64,000 bases of DNA from Psychroflexus salarius (GTDB lineage Bacteria; Bacteroidota; Bacteroidia; Flavobacteriales; Flavobacteriaceae), in contig NZ_FQTW01000002.1 of the NCBI RefSeq assembly GCF_900129035.1, positions 124,001-188,000 of the forward strand, given 5' to 3'. The notes beneath the pieces were generated by a model. That model was not told the origin of the DNA. It worked only from the letters and a program-made list of their open reading frames with translations, and did no database searches. The translations under genes and the position numbers were made by a program. Shown in pieces: positions 52,459 to 62,010 of the stretch (its first letter is position 1; every line of letters starts with the position of its first letter).

Positions 52459-55065
52459 TTATAAAAGTGTTTGGGCTGCTTCAAGCGCATCAGGAATTCC
52501 TTCTGGTTTTTTACCGCCAGCTGTGGCAAAAAATGCCTGACCGCCACCGCCGCCTTGAATATATTTACCTAATTCACGGACTATTTTACCAGCATTTAGT
52601 TCTTCTGAAACAATAGACTTAGAAATATAACAAGTTAGCAAGGCTTTATTATTATATTTTGAAGCCAAGATTATAACTAAATCATCAAACTCTCCACCTA
52701 ATTGAAAGGCTAAATCTTTCATAGAACCCGCGTCTAAATCAACTTGAGCTATTAAACGATTTATTCCGTTAATTGGTTTAATTTGAGATTTTAATTCACT
52801 TTTAATGTATTTTGCTTTTTCAGCTTTAAGTTGCTCGTTTTCCTTTTGCAATTGCGCAGATTCGCTTAAAAGCTTATCAATAGCCTTAGAAACATCTTTA
52901 GGCTGATTAAGTAAGGCTTCTATTTGAGCTAGTTTTTGGGCTTTATCATCTAAATAAGACTTCACCGCTTCTGCTGTAATGGCTTCAATACGCCTAATTC
53001 CAGATGCTACTGAACTTTCGCTAGTAATTTTAAAACTCCATAACTCACTTGTGTTTTTTACATGAGTTCCACCACATAATTCGGTTGATTGCCCAAACTG
53101 AATTGTTCTTACAGTATCATCATATTTTTCACCAAATAAAGCAATAGCACCTTCATTTATGGCCTGATCATAAGGTATATTTCTTTTTTCTACTAAGTTG
53201 AGTTGTTCTTGAATTCTAGCGTTAACAAAAGCTTCAACCTTAACTAATTCATCACTAGTTACTTTAGAAAAATGTGAAAAATCAAATCTTAAACTTCCTG
53301 AATGTACCATTGAGCCTTTTTGTTCTACATGAGTTCCTAAAACGTGACGCAAAGCTTGATGCAATAAATGAGTTGCTGTATGGTTTGCAGCAGCACATTG
53401 ACGCTGATTAGCATCTACAACGGCATTAAAAGTAGCATTAATATTTTTAGGTAAACTTTTTGTAATGTGAATAATTAAATTATTCTCTTTTTTGGTATCA
53501 ATAATATAGGTAATATCACCTGAAGGTGACTCTAAATAACCTTTATCACCAACTTGGCCACCACCTTCAGGATAAAATGGTGTTAGATTAAAGACTAGTT
53601 GAAAAAGCGCTCCATTTTTTTTTGAAGTAACTTTTCGATATTTAACGATTTTAACCGATGTTTCTAAATAATCGTAACCTATAAATTCTTCTTTATCATC
53701 TTCTCTTAAAACCACCCAATCCTCAGTTGAAGTTTCGGCCGCTTTTCTAGATCTTGATTTTTGCTGTTCAAGTTCAGCATTAAATTCGTCTTGATTTAAT
53801 GTAAAACCATTTTCTTCTAAAATCAATGCGGTTAAATCAATAGGAAAACCAAAAGTATCGTATAATTCAAAAACTTTTTTTCCTGAGATGGTTTTAGTTG
53901 CACTTTGCTGCATGATTTGGTCTAACAATGTTAAGCCTTGATCTAATGTCCTTAAAAACGAATGTTCTTCTTCCCGAATCACATTTTGGCAAAGTTGCTT
54001 TTGCTTTGTGATTTCAGGAAATGCCTTACCCATTTGCTTACTTAGCACATCAACTAATTTGAAGATAAAGGCTTCTTTCATCTTTAAAAATGTAAAACCA
54101 TACCTAATCGCGCGACGTAAAATTCGCCTGATCACGTAACCTGCGCCATTATTACTTGGCAATTGGCCATCTGCAATAGCAAAAGCAACAGCTCTTACGT
54201 GGTCGGCTATAACGCGTATTGCAATATCTACATCTTCAGTTTTACTGTAACTAAAACCTGTAATCGTTTCAATTTCAGAGATAATTAGTGTAAAAACATC
54301 TGTATCATAATTAGATTGTACACCTTGCATCACCATCGCTAAACGTTCAAAACCCATTCCGGTATCAATGTGTTTTGCTGGTAACTCAACCAATTTTCCA
54401 TTAGCTAAACGATTAAACTGAATGAATACCAAATTCCATATTTCAACAACTTGTGGATGGTCTTGATTAACTAATTCGTGACCGGGCTTTTTGGCCTTTT
54501 CAGCATCGGTTCTAATATCAACATGAATTTCAGAAGCTGGACCACAAGGACCTTGATCACCCATTTCCCAAAAATTATCTTTTTTATTGCCAAGTAAAAT
54601 TCGGTTTTCAGGAACAAATTGTTTCCAGATTTCAAAGGCTTCAGTATCTTTTGCTATGCCATCAACCTTGTCACCTTCAAAAATTGTAACATAAAGACTG
54701 TTTTTATCAATTTGTAGTACTTCAGTTAAAAACTCCCAAGCCCAAGAAATAGCTTCATTTTTAAAATAATCACCAATACTCCAATTCCCAAGCATTTCAA
54801 ACATCGTGTGGTGGTAGGTGTCTTTACCAACTTCTTCTAAGTCGTTATGTTTTCCGCTAACCCGTAAACATTTTTGTGAATCTGTGATTTTAGTGATCTT
54901 AGGTTTAGAATTACCAAGGAAATACTCTTTAAACTGATTCATACCAGCGTTAGTAAACATTAAGCTTGGATCGTCTTTAAGTACAATCGGTGCTGATGGC
55001 ACAATTTGATGTGATTTAGAAGCAAAAAAGTTTAAAAATTTATCGCGTAACTGTTGGGATTTCAT
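52459..55065 (-). CDS. alaS: Alanyl-tRNA synthetase
   Basis: 868 residues, class II synthetase that charges tRNA-Ala. Motif 1 to 3 region at the N-terminus ([36 protein letters not shown]), an editing domain with the zinc-binding [16 protein letters not shown] and the C-xxx-H of [14 protein letters not shown], and a C-terminal C-Ala domain with a Gly-rich [17 protein letters not shown] stretch. It diverges from the M23 peptidase gene; the GSCFA and tetR genes follow on the same strand. Confidence 0.98.
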   Translation of the reverse strand: MKSQQLRDKFLNFFASKSHQIVPSAPIVLKDDPSLMFTNAGMNQFKEYFLGNSKPKITKITDSQKCLRVSGKHNDLEEVGKDTYHHTMFEMLGNWSIGDYFKNEAISWAWEFLTEVLQIDKNSLYVTIFEGDKVDGIAKDTEAFEIWKQFVPENRILLGNKKDNFWEMGDQGPCGPASEIHVDIRTDAEKAKKPGHELVNQDHPQVVEIWNLVFIQFNRLANGKLVELPAKHIDTGMGFERLAMVMQGVQSNYDTDVFTLIISEIETITGFSYSKTEDVDIAIRVIADHVRAVAFAIADGQLPSNNGAGYVIRRILRRAIRYGFTFLKMKEAFIFKLVDVLSKQMGKAFPEITKQKQLCQNVIREEEHSFLRTLDQGLTLLDQIMQQSATKTISGKKVFELYDTFGFPIDLTALILEENGFTLNQDEFNAELEQQKSRSRKAAETSTEDWVVLREDDKEEFIGYDYLETSVKIVKYRKVTSKKNGALFQLVFNLTPFYPEGGGQVGDKGYLESPSGDITYIIDTKKENNLIIHITKSLPKNINATFNAVVDANQRQCAAANHTATHLLHQALRHVLGTHVEQKGSMVHSGSLRFDFSHFSKVTSDELVKVEAFVNARIQEQLNLVEKRNIPYDQAINEGAIALFGEKYDDTVRTIQFGQSTELCGGTHVKNTSELWSFKITSESSVASGIRRIEAITAEAVKSYLDDKAQKLAQIEALLNQPKDVSKAIDKLLSESAQLQKENEQLKAEKAKYIKSELKSQIKPINGINRLIAQVDLDAGSMKDLAFQLGGEFDDLVIILASKYNNKALLTCYISKSIVSEELNAGKIVRELGKYIQGGGGGQAFFATAGGKKPEGIPDALEAAQTLL

Positions 55066-55085
55066 AAGGCTTTACTAGTTGATGT

Positions 55086-55115
55086 TTGTGTTCAGTTTGT
55101 TTTGTCTTATCTTTG
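55086..55115 (+). promoter_or_regulatory. Promoter of the M23 peptidase operon
   Basis: TTG (55086-55088), 19-base spacer, TATCTTTG (55108-55115): a full TTG/TAnnTTTG match. The box is also one arm of the dyad TATCTT-TGT-AAGATA (55108-55122), which may be an operator. A second -7 box, TAAATTTG, lies at 55130-55137 without a good -33 partner. Confidence 0.55.
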
Positions 55116-55148
55116 TAAGATACAAGGTATAAATTTGCTTAACTTGAG

Positions 55149-55156
55149 CAAAAATA
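55149..55156 (-). promoter_or_regulatory. Candidate -7 box of the alaS promoter
   Basis: TATTTTTG on the minus strand (55156-55149). It lies downstream of the divergent M23 promoter, so the two transcripts overlap by about 20-30 bases and the alaS leader is about 77 bases. Confidence 0.35.
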
Positions 55157-55171
55157 CTATAAATTTAAGGA

Positions 55172-56146
55172 ATGAGTAAAGTAAAATATTACTACGATAG
55201 TGAAACCCTATCCTACCGCAAAATTGAAGCTAAAAAAAGTAAAAAATTTGCTGTAGTACTTACTTTTTTACTCGGTATAGTTGTTTCAAGTTTTTTACTG
55301 TTAATGCTCTACTTGAATATTCCAGGGATCGAAACACCAAAAGAGCGAAAGTACAAACGTGAGATTACACAAATGAAGCTTCAATATGAATTGTTGGATA
55401 AAAAAATGAACAATGTAGTTGAAGTTTTAGAAGATATTGAACAACGAGACAACAAAATATATCGCGTATTTTTTGAAGCCAACCCATTAACTTCAGAACA
55501 ACGTCAGTCTGGTTTTGGAGGAATAAATCGCTATGAAAATCTCGAAAGTTTCGAAAACTCTGAGCTCATTGTATCAACTTCAAAAAAACTTGATGTTTTA
55601 ACTAAACGCCTTGCTATTCAATCACAATCCTTAGATGAAATTGTACAACTTGCTAAAAATAAAGAAGCATTACTTGAAGCTATTCCAGCCATTCAACCTG
55701 TTAAAAACGATGATTTAAAACGTACTGCTTCAGGTTATGGAATGCGTTATCATCCGATTTACAAGTATCGTAAAATGCATAATGGTATGGATTTTTCAGC
55801 TCCGCGAGGCACTGAAGTTTTTGCTACAGGAAATGCAAAAGTTAAAAAGGCGCGTTTAACTTCTGGTTTTGGGAATCTTATTATTTTAGACCATGGTTTT
55901 GGTTATGAAACCTATTACGCACATTTAAAAGACTTAAATGTTAGGCGCGGGCAAACTGTTAAACGTGGTGAAATTATAGGTACAGTTGGAAATACAGGTG
56001 TTTCTACTGGTCCACATTTGCACTATGAAGTCAGAAAAGATGGCCGACCAACCAACCCGATGAATTTTTATCATGGCGACTTAACGCCTGAAGAATACGA
56101 TATCATGTTTAACATGTCTACACTTGAAAATCAATCTTTAGATTAA
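55172..56146 (+). CDS. M23 family metallopeptidase, membrane anchored
   Basis: 324 residues: a short basic N-terminus, one membrane helix (about 27-48), a coiled-coil region (about 55-170, ERKYKREITQMKLQYELLDK) and a C-terminal LytM domain. The zinc site is read from GYGMRYHPIYKYRKMHNGMD with HNGMD, and from THLHYEVR with its HxH. Such proteins are either murein endopeptidases or, if zinc-site residues are absent, activators; here the ligands are intact. It is the first of five closely spaced genes. Confidence 0.92.
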   Translation: MSKVKYYYDSETLSYRKIEAKKSKKFAVVLTFLLGIVVSSFLLLMLYLNIPGIETPKERKYKREITQMKLQYELLDKKMNNVVEVLEDIEQRDNKIYRVFFEANPLTSEQRQSGFGGINRYENLESFENSELIVSTSKKLDVLTKRLAIQSQSLDEIVQLAKNKEALLEAIPAIQPVKNDDLKRTASGYGMRYHPIYKYRKMHNGMDFSAPRGTEVFATGNAKVKKARLTSGFGNLIILDHGFGYETYYAHLKDLNVRRGQTVKRGEIIGTVGNTGVSTGPHLHYEVRKDGRPTNPMNFYHGDLTPEEYDIMFNMSTLENQSLD

Positions 56147-56148
56147 AC

Positions 56149-56478
56149 ATGAAATTAAGTGAGCAACATAAGTTATACTACACCATTGGTGAGGTAGCAA
56201 AAGCATTTAACGTTAACACTTCGCTGATTCGATTCTGGGAAAAAGAATTTGATGACATCAAGCCGAAAAAAAATGCAAAAGGCAATCGAAGATTTTCTCA
56301 TGAGGATTTAAAAAAATTAGAACTTGTCTATCACTTAGTTAAAGAACGTGGTTTTACACTAGAAGGTGCCAAAACTCATCTTAAAGAACAACGGCAACAA
56401 ACCTTATCTAAATTTGAAATGATCAGTAAATTAAAAGGTATAAAAGAAGAATTAACCGAAATAAAAAATAATTTATAA
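56149..56478 (+). CDS. MerR-family transcriptional regulator
   Basis: 109 residues: a winged-helix MerR DNA-binding domain with YYTIGEVAKAFNVNTSLIRFWEKEF and NRRFSHEDLKKLELVYHLVKERGFTLEGAKTHL. The C-terminal 30 residues are short and contain no Cys, so no metal or redox effector is indicated. It is 2 bp after the M23 gene and is likely cotranscribed; the target is unknown. Confidence 0.9.
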   Translation: MKLSEQHKLYYTIGEVAKAFNVNTSLIRFWEKEFDDIKPKKNAKGNRRFSHEDLKKLELVYHLVKERGFTLEGAKTHLKEQRQQTLSKFEMISKLKGIKEELTEIKNNL

Positions 56479-56479
56479 T

Positions 56480-57082
56480 ATGAAAAAGTGGCTAATCCCC
56501 GTAATTATAATTGTTCTAGTGGCAATTGGACTTTATAGTTGGACAAAAGGTTTTAATAACACTGCTGTAACTTTACAAGAAGATGCTAAAACCAAATGGA
56601 GTAATGTAGAAAGCGCCTACCAACGCAGAAGCGATTTAATTGGGAATTTAGTAAAAACAGTACAAGGTGCTGCTGATTTTGAAAAGAGTACATTAACTGA
56701 AGTTATTGAAGCAAGAGCAAAAGCAACATCAGTTAATATTGATGCTGGTAATTTAAATGCCTCACAAATTCAAAATTTTAGTCAAGCACAAAGTGGATTA
56801 ACGTCGGCCTTATCTAAACTTTTAGTAAGTGTGGAGCGATACCCAGATTTAAAATCGAATCAAAACTTTATGAACCTTCAAAACCAACTTGAAGGTACTG
56901 AAAACCGTATTAATATAGAGCGTAATAAATTTAATGAAACCGTAGGCAGCTATAACAAACACATAAAAATATTTCCTAACAGTATTTTTGCTGGGTGGTT
57001 TGGTTTTGAAGAAATGACACGCTATCAAGCCGATGAAGGCGCTCAAAATGCACCTGATGTTGAATTTGATTTTAATAAATAA
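56480..57082 (+). CDS. LemA family protein
   Basis: 200 residues: one N-terminal membrane helix (about 4-22), then the LemA helical domain: KTKWSNVESAYQRRSDLIGN, LVKTVQGAADFEKSTLTEVI and the RYPDLKSNQNFMNLQNQLEG block, which is the clearest family signature. LemA proteins form membrane-associated scaffolds of unknown function and are repeatedly encoded with TPM-domain proteins, as the next two genes are here. Confidence 0.93.
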   Translation: MKKWLIPVIIIVLVAIGLYSWTKGFNNTAVTLQEDAKTKWSNVESAYQRRSDLIGNLVKTVQGAADFEKSTLTEVIEARAKATSVNIDAGNLNASQIQNFSQAQSGLTSALSKLLVSVERYPDLKSNQNFMNLQNQLEGTENRINIERNKFNETVGSYNKHIKIFPNSIFAGWFGFEEMTRYQADEGAQNAPDVEFDFNK

Positions 57083-57085
57083 GTT

Positions 57086-57526
57086 ATGAGTGATTTATCT
57101 GCATACATCTCAAAAAAAGAAGAAAAGTATATTGTTGACGCCATAAAAACTGCTGAGAAAAATACTTCTGGTGAAATTCGCGTTCATGTAGAAAAAAAAT
57201 GTCCTGCTGATGATGCTTTTGATCGAGCCTTAGAAGTTTTTGAAAAACTAGAAATGCATAAAACCGAACTACAAAATGGTGTTTTATTTTATGTTGCCAT
57301 CGAAGATCATAAATTTGTTATATGCGGTGACAAAGGTATTAATGATGTTGTTCCAAAAAATTTCTGGGAAAGTACCAAAGATATTGTAATTAGTAACTTT
57401 AAACTAGGTAATTACTCTCAAGGTCTAGTTGACGGCATTTTAAAAGCTGGAGAAGAACTTAAAGCACATTTTCCTTACCAATCTGACGATGAAAATGAAC
57501 TCTCAGATCAAATTTCAAAAGCTTAG
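57086..57526 (+). CDS. TPM domain protein (small, soluble)
   Basis: 146 residues matching the TPM domain (TLP18.3/Psb32/MOLO-1): AIKTAEKNTSGEIRVHVEK, ALEVFEKLEMHKTELQNGVL and FVICGDKGINDVVPKNFWE. It has no signal peptide or membrane segment, unlike the next gene, and may work on the cytoplasmic face. In some organisms TPM proteins hydrolyse phosphate esters in photosystem repair or influence membrane proteins. The start is 3 bp from lemA. Confidence 0.85.
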   Translation: MSDLSAYISKKEEKYIVDAIKTAEKNTSGEIRVHVEKKCPADDAFDRALEVFEKLEMHKTELQNGVLFYVAIEDHKFVICGDKGINDVVPKNFWESTKDIVISNFKLGNYSQGLVDGILKAGEELKAHFPYQSDDENELSDQISKA

Positions 57527-57529
57527 TTT

Positions 57530-58336
57530 ATGTATTTAAAATCAACAAAAAATCTATTTGTATTAGTCGTCTTTACACTAATTACAGCAATTAGTTTTGC
57601 TCAATATTCAATTCCAAAAATACCTAAGACTGAAACTGCAGTTTATGATAAAGCCGATATCCTTGACCAAGATGAAGAACTGGCGTTAACTAGAAAATTA
57701 ATTAGCTATGCTGATACAACATCAACACAAATTGTTTTTGTAAGTATAAAAAGTCTTCAAGGAGAAAATATTAACCTCTTAGCAGCCGAATGGGCAGAAA
57801 AATGGAACATTGGTCAACAAAAAAATGATAATGGTTTGATTATTTTAATGTCTGAAAATGATCGTGAAATAAGCATTCAAAACGGGTATGGCTTAGAACC
57901 TTACTTAACTGATTTAACAACTAGTACAATCATTAATCAAATTATTATTCCTGAATTTAAAAAAGCAAATTACTATAAAGGTTTAGACCAAGGAACCTCA
58001 GCCATCTTTGAAGTTTTAGCAGGAAAATTTGATCCTCAAGCCATTAAAAATAAAAATAGTGACGTTTCATGGTCGTTTCTAATCTTTCCCATCTTAATTG
58101 TGATTGTTATTTTTATTATTGCATCACGTCGTAAAAACAATGGTGGTGGCTCAGGTGGTAGACGTTCAGGCTCACCTGATTTGTTTGATATATTAGTTTT
58201 AAGTAGTCTTGGTCGAGGTGGCTTTGGCGGCGGCAGTTTTGGCAGCGGTTCATCTTCAGGTGGTTTTGGCGGCGGATTTAGTGGTGGCTTTGGCGGTGGA
58301 AGCTTTGGCGGCGGAGGCGCTAGCGGAAGCTGGTAA
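57530..58336 (+). CDS. TPM domain protein, secreted and membrane anchored with Gly-rich tail
   Basis: 268 residues: a signal peptide (about 1-24, ending SFAQ), a TPM domain (about 35-165; EWAEKWNIGQQKNDNGLIIL, IQNGYGLEPYLTD), one membrane helix (about 182-202, SWSFLIFPILIVIVIFII) and a C-terminus of Gly, Ser and Phe that ends FGGGGASGSW. This is the classic YgcG-like layout. It closes the operon with lemA and the smaller TPM gene. Repeat copy A starts immediately after its stop codon. Confidence 0.9.
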   Translation: MYLKSTKNLFVLVVFTLITAISFAQYSIPKIPKTETAVYDKADILDQDEELALTRKLISYADTTSTQIVFVSIKSLQGENINLLAAEWAEKWNIGQQKNDNGLIILMSENDREISIQNGYGLEPYLTDLTTSTIINQIIIPEFKKANYYKGLDQGTSAIFEVLAGKFDPQAIKNKNSDVSWSFLIFPILIVIVIFIIASRRKNNGGGSGGRRSGSPDLFDILVLSSLGRGGFGGGSFGSGSSSGGFGGGFSGGFGGGSFGGGGASGSW

Positions 58337-58339
58337 ATT

Positions 58340-58422
58340 ATACCAAATCTCCTATAAAATAAGATAAATAAATAGTTTCTAATTGCCTTTCTCTTTGTCT
58401 CATCTTGTAGAATGTGTGGTAT
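58340..58422. mobile_element. MITE-like intergenic repeat, short copy A
   Basis: About 83 bp. Its first 55 bp are nearly the same as copy B at 62011 (for instance AGATAAATAAATAGTTTCTA), and its last 25 bp match the other end of copy B (CTCATCTT-TAGAAT), but the roughly 80-bp centre is missing. The two ends are imperfect inverted repeats of about 26 bp (ATACCAAATCTCC at one end, complement of GGTAT at the other, 18 of 26 bases matching). Confidence 0.75.
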
Positions 58423-58427
58423 TTCTT

Positions 58428-58634
58428 CTATTGCTCGATTTCGAAAATTTCTTCTACAGTGGTTGTAAACGCTTCAGCCATTTTTAATGCCAATAAAGTT
58501 GAAGGTACATATTTACCCTTTTCTATGGCGTTAACTGCTTGACGACTACTACCAATAGCTTTAGCTAAGTCGGCTTGTGTCATATTTTTTTTGGCACGCC
58601 AAACTTTGATGTGGTTTTTTATGCTACCTTCCAT
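58428..58634 (-). CDS. XRE-type helix-turn-helix regulator
   Basis: 68 residues of one HTH_3/Cro-CI domain: RAKKNMTQADLAKAIGSS and RQAVNAIEKGKYVPSTLLAL, ending VEEIFEIEQ. This YozG-like type is usually paired with a small membrane-protein gene, which is the case here: it starts 11 bp before the stop of 58624-59091, in another frame, so they are coupled. Together they look like a two-gene autoregulated unit. An operator candidate lies upstream of the membrane gene. Confidence 0.9.
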   Translation of the reverse strand: MEGSIKNHIKVWRAKKNMTQADLAKAIGSSRQAVNAIEKGKYVPSTLLALKMAEAFTTTVEEIFEIEQ

Positions 58635-59091
58635 TTGAACTCAATTTTAATTTTATTTGAAATCTTGCAATAAAAATAATAAGTAAGGTAAACATATTGT
58701 AAACCATTATAGAAAAGAAGTCTAAACCATGAACAAAAATAAATGCTAAAATCAAAACAGCATAGTTTACGTAAACTGCCCAAGCTAGTGATGATAGCCG
58801 AAGTTGAGCTATAAACTCATCTTCAATTTTTTCTTTAGAAAAGGCAACTAAAATTCCGCCTATAATCACAAAAGTACCTGCCAAATCGTTTAAAATATTT
58901 TGGGAAGTCCAAATGAAAAAACCATTTTTATCAGAATCAAAGCTATCTGAAGTATAAAAACTGAGTAGCTTCACATCAAAAAACTCAGGTTCTAAGTCGT
59001 TTGATAAAACCACTAAACCACCAATTATACCAATACTAAAAATAAGCCAACCTACTAGTTTTACTGAATTTGGAAATAAATACGTTTGCAT
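58624..59091 (-). CDS. Small membrane protein paired with XRE regulator
   Basis: 155 residues with four hydrophobic segments (about 13-31, 62-82, 99-121 and 123-146), consistent with a four-helix membrane protein of the DUF2975-like sort found beside YozG regulators, although I do not see a signature to be sure. A TTG at 59097 two codons upstream is possible, but the ATG at 59091 is preferred. Function unknown. It has its own promoter at 59109-59138 and is cotranscribed with the XRE gene. Confidence 0.78.
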   Translation of the reverse strand: MQTYLFPNSVKLVGWLIFSIGIIGGLVVLSNDLEPEFFDVKLLSFYTSDSFDSDKNGFFIWTSQNILNDLAGTFVIIGGILVAFSKEKIEDEFIAQLRLSSLAWAVYVNYAVLILAFIFVHGLDFFSIMVYNMFTLLIIFIARFQIKLKLSSNGR

Positions 59092-59108
59092 AGTCAATTA
59101 TTTTATAC

Positions 59109-59138
59109 CAAATGTAAACAATAATTTACAAATGTCAA
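59109..59138 (-). promoter_or_regulatory. Promoter and operator of the XRE/membrane-protein unit
   Basis: Minus strand TTG (59138-59136), 19-base spacer and TACATTTG (59116-59109). The heptamer ACATTTG occurs at 59135-59129 and 59115-59109, exactly 20 bp apart, and TGTAAA-N6-TTTACA (59113-59130) is a perfect inverted repeat within the spacer. Both fit a repressor site for the small XRE protein. Confidence 0.58.
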
Positions 59139-59145
59139 AAATAAT

Positions 59146-60447
59146 TTACTTTTTACGCATATAAACTGAAATCGGAACACCTGTAAAATCAAAATGTTCA
59201 CGTAATTTATTTTCTAAAAAACGTTTGTAAGGTTCTTTAACGTATTGCGGCAAATTACAGAAGAAAGCAAATTGAGGTTGCGGTGTAGGCAACTGCGTTA
59301 TAAACTTAATCTTTACATATTTACCTTTTGTTGCCGGTGGTGGATAATTTTGAATAATTGGCAGTAAAACATCATTAAGTTCACGTGTTTTTATGCGTTT
59401 ACTTCTGTTTTTATAAACCTCAACAGCTGTTTCTATAGCCTTATATATACGTTGTTTATTTAAAACAGATACAAATACAATTGGTACATCTGTAAAAGGT
59501 GAAATTCGAGCTTGAATAGCTGCTTTGTAATCTTTCAGTGTATTGGTGTCCTTTTCTATTAAGTCCCATTTATTGACAAGAATTACAATCCCTTTTCTAT
59601 TTTTATCTGCTAGCCAAAAAATATTTTGAACCTGACTATCAAAACCGCGATTGGCATCTAAAATTAAAATAATGACATCTGAGTTTTCGATAGCACGAAC
59701 ACTTCTCATGACAGAGTAAAACTCTAAATCTTCTTTTACTTTAGCTTTACGTCTAATACCAGCCGTATCCACTAATTTAAAGTCGAAACCAAAGCGATTA
59801 AATCGCGTATCGATTGAGTCCCGCGTTGTCCCTGCAATATCAGTTACAATGTAGCGGTCTTCGCCAATTAAAGCATTAATAAATGATGATTTTCCAGCGT
59901 TTGGTCGGCCGACAACGGCAAATTTGGGTAGCTCATCAAAATCGTCAACAGCATCTTCTGGAAGTGCTTCAACAACTTGGTCAAGCAATTCACCGGTTCC
60001 GCTTCCATTAATTGCGGAAATACAATAAATCTCACCTAGACCTAAATTATAAAACTCAACTGCATCTAGGCGTGCCTTGTTAGAATCGACTTTATTAACC
60101 GCTAAAACTACAGGCTTATCGTGTTTTCGAAGTAATTTAGCCACTTCATTGTCCATTGGAGTAATCCCAGAAGTCACATCAACTACAAACACAATTACAT
60201 CAGCTTCATCAATGGCAAGTTCTACTTGTTTATCGATTTCTGCTTCAAAAACATCATCACTACCAACAACATAACCGCCGGTATCAATTAAGGTAAATTC
60301 TTTTCCATTCCAATCAGATTTACCGTAATGCCGATCTCTTGTAACGCCACTTACAGCATCTACAATGGCTTCACGCCTTTTGATTAAACGGTTAAAAAAA
60401 GTTGATTTGCCTACGTTTGGTCGGCCTACTACTGCTACAATTCCCAT
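59146..60447 (-). CDS. der: Ribosome assembly GTPase Der (EngA)
   Basis: 433 residues with two tandem GTPase domains: [14 protein letters not shown] and DTGGY in domain 1, [14 protein letters not shown] and DTAGIR in domain 2, each with an NKxD motif, then a KH-like C-terminal domain ([18 protein letters not shown]). Der takes part in late 50S subunit assembly. It diverges from the gene at 60560 across 112 bp. Confidence 0.97.
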   Translation of the reverse strand: MGIVAVVGRPNVGKSTFFNRLIKRREAIVDAVSGVTRDRHYGKSDWNGKEFTLIDTGGYVVGSDDVFEAEIDKQVELAIDEADVIVFVVDVTSGITPMDNEVAKLLRKHDKPVVLAVNKVDSNKARLDAVEFYNLGLGEIYCISAINGSGTGELLDQVVEALPEDAVDDFDELPKFAVVGRPNAGKSSFINALIGEDRYIVTDIAGTTRDSIDTRFNRFGFDFKLVDTAGIRRKAKVKEDLEFYSVMRSVRAIENSDVIILILDANRGFDSQVQNIFWLADKNRKGIVILVNKWDLIEKDTNTLKDYKAAIQARISPFTDVPIVFVSVLNKQRIYKAIETAVEVYKNRSKRIKTRELNDVLLPIIQNYPPPATKGKYVKIKFITQLPTPQPQFAFFCNLPQYVKEPYKRFLENKLREHFDFTGVPISVYMRKK

Positions 60448-60496
60448 GAGTGATAATTAATAATTTGCAAATTTACGTCATTATTTAGAGATATAG

Positions 60497-60526
60497 TTGA
60501 AATACTTAAGCTAAGCTCTAATTTTG
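60497..60526 (+). promoter_or_regulatory. Promoter of the 60560 gene, which decides its start
   Basis: TTG (60497-60499), a 19-base spacer, TAATTTTG (60519-60526). The TTG of the longer frame at 60524 is inside this -7 box, so translation must begin at the ATG at 60560 after a leader of about 28 bases. Confidence 0.65.
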
Positions 60527-60559
60527 AAAATTTATGTACTTTTAGTTTTTTATAATTTT

Positions 60560-61069
60560 ATGGCTAAAATTTTAAGTGTAGAAGAATTAAATGAGCAACT
60601 TCAGCTAAAACCTAGATTTAAAGTTGAAGTTAATGATGCTAATATTCAAAAACGTTTTTCAGCTGAAAAAAATCATCAGTCTAAAAATAATGTGATCATC
60701 AAGTCTTTAGACGAGCATATTTGGCTGTCCATTCAAAAAATAGAAAAGCGCTATTATTCTCCGCGTTTACATGTTGAAATTGAGCAAAGAGAAAAACATT
60801 GCATATTGCATTGCACGTTTGGGCCTGACCCAAATTTGTGGACGATGTTTATGTTTGTACACTTCTTTTTAGGCTTAGCTTTTATTGGGGTATTGACCTT
60901 ATATTACACCAATACCACTTTAGGAAATTCTAACATCTTAGCTTATAGTTTAATGCTTACGATTGCTTTATTGTGGATTGGTTTATACGTTTTTGCAAGG
61001 AATAACAGACAAAAAGCAGCACCTCAGTCAAAACAGCTGCTTAAGGTTTTGGCAAATGTAATTAGTTAG
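60560..61069 (+). CDS. Membrane protein of unknown function
   Basis: 169 residues: a soluble N-terminal part of about 90 residues with a strand-rich look (KNNVIIKSLDEHIWLSIQ, LHVEIEQREKHCILHCTF) followed by two membrane helices at about 98-118 and 127-146. No family recognised. A TTG 12 codons upstream (60524) is inside the -7 box and is rejected. It overlaps the 3' end of era (opposite strand) by 8 bp. Confidence 0.7.
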   Translation: MAKILSVEELNEQLQLKPRFKVEVNDANIQKRFSAEKNHQSKNNVIIKSLDEHIWLSIQKIEKRYYSPRLHVEIEQREKHCILHCTFGPDPNLWTMFMFVHFFLGLAFIGVLTLYYTNTTLGNSNILAYSLMLTIALLWIGLYVFARNNRQKAAPQSKQLLKVLANVIS

Positions 61070-61949
61070 AATTATCGTATCCGAAGCGTTTAAGCTGATT
61101 GGGATTGCTACGCCAGTTTTTATTAACTTTTACATACAATTCTAGGTGAATTTTTTTATCAAAGAATTTCTCTAAGTCTTTTCGAGCTTCAGTACCAATA
61201 CGCTTAATTCCTTTACCTTGATGACCGATAATAATACCGCGTTGTGAATCACGCTCGACCATAATAATACTTCTGATCTTAATGATTTTATGAGACTCTT
61301 CGAAGGCTTCAGTTTCAACTTCTACACTGTAAGGTATTTCTTTTTTATAATGAACTAAAATACGTTCACGAATCTTTTCATTGACGAAAAAGCGCTCAGG
61401 TTTGTCTGTGAGTTGATCTTTAGGGTAAAACGCAGGTGATTCAGGAAGTAGTTCAACTAATCTAGATTTGAGATTATCTACACCGAAATTATTTAATGCC
61501 GAAATGGCGTAGACTTCAGCCTTTGGTAATTGTTGTTTCCAATAATCGATTTGCTCTTCAACAAATTCTTGATCGTTTAAATCGATTTTATTCAACAATA
61601 AAATGACTGGAATAGCTGTATTTTGAAGTTTAATGAAAAAATCTTCATCCTTTAAAGCTTTTTCACCTGTTTCAACCAAATATATAAGTACATCAGCGTC
61701 TTGAAAAGCAGATTTCACAAAATCCATCATCGACTCTTGTAAGGTATAAGCCGGTTTTATAATTCCTGGTGTATCACTAAACACCATTTGGTAATTTTCA
61801 TCGCTTAAGATACCTAAAATTCGATGACGTGTGGTTTGAGCTTTATTGGTTATAATTGACAATTTTTCACCAAGAATAGCATTCATTAATGTTGATTTTC
61901 CCACATTGGGATTCCCAATGATATTTACAAATCCTGCTTTGTGTTTCAT
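61062..61949 (-). CDS. era: GTPase Era
   Basis: 295 residues: an N-terminal GTPase domain with GNPNVGKSTLMNAIL, DTPGI and NKIDL, and a C-terminal KH domain with IIIGHQGKGIKRIGTEARK and the YVKVNKNWR end. Era binds the 3' end of 16S rRNA and is needed for 30S maturation. The upstream TTG at 61967 is rejected in favour of the ATG at 61949, where MKHKAGFVNIIG gives the usual family start. Its promoter is not clear; the infB terminator lies just upstream. Confidence 0.97.
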   Translation of the reverse strand: MKHKAGFVNIIGNPNVGKSTLMNAILGEKLSIITNKAQTTRHRILGILSDENYQMVFSDTPGIIKPAYTLQESMMDFVKSAFQDADVLIYLVETGEKALKDEDFFIKLQNTAIPVILLLNKIDLNDQEFVEEQIDYWKQQLPKAEVYAISALNNFGVDNLKSRLVELLPESPAFYPKDQLTDKPERFFVNEKIRERILVHYKKEIPYSVEVETEAFEESHKIIKIRSIIMVERDSQRGIIIGHQGKGIKRIGTEARKDLEKFFDKKIHLELYVKVNKNWRSNPNQLKRFGYDNSN

Positions 61950-61964
61950 AATTAAAATTTTATT

Positions 61965-62004
61965 CAAAAAAATTGAGCTACCTTATTTTAAAGATAGCTC
62001 AATT
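61965..62004 (-). terminator. Terminator hairpin after infB
   Basis: AATTGAGCTA (61971-61980) pairs with TAGCTCAATT (61995-62004) and is followed on the minus strand by six T. It lies past repeat copy B and about 20 bp before the era start. Confidence 0.75.
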
Positions 62005-62010
62005 TAAATA

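Noticed and set aside
60524-60559. TTG start for the membrane protein at 60560
   Set aside because: The TTG is part of a -7 box (60519-60526) with a matching TTG -33 element.
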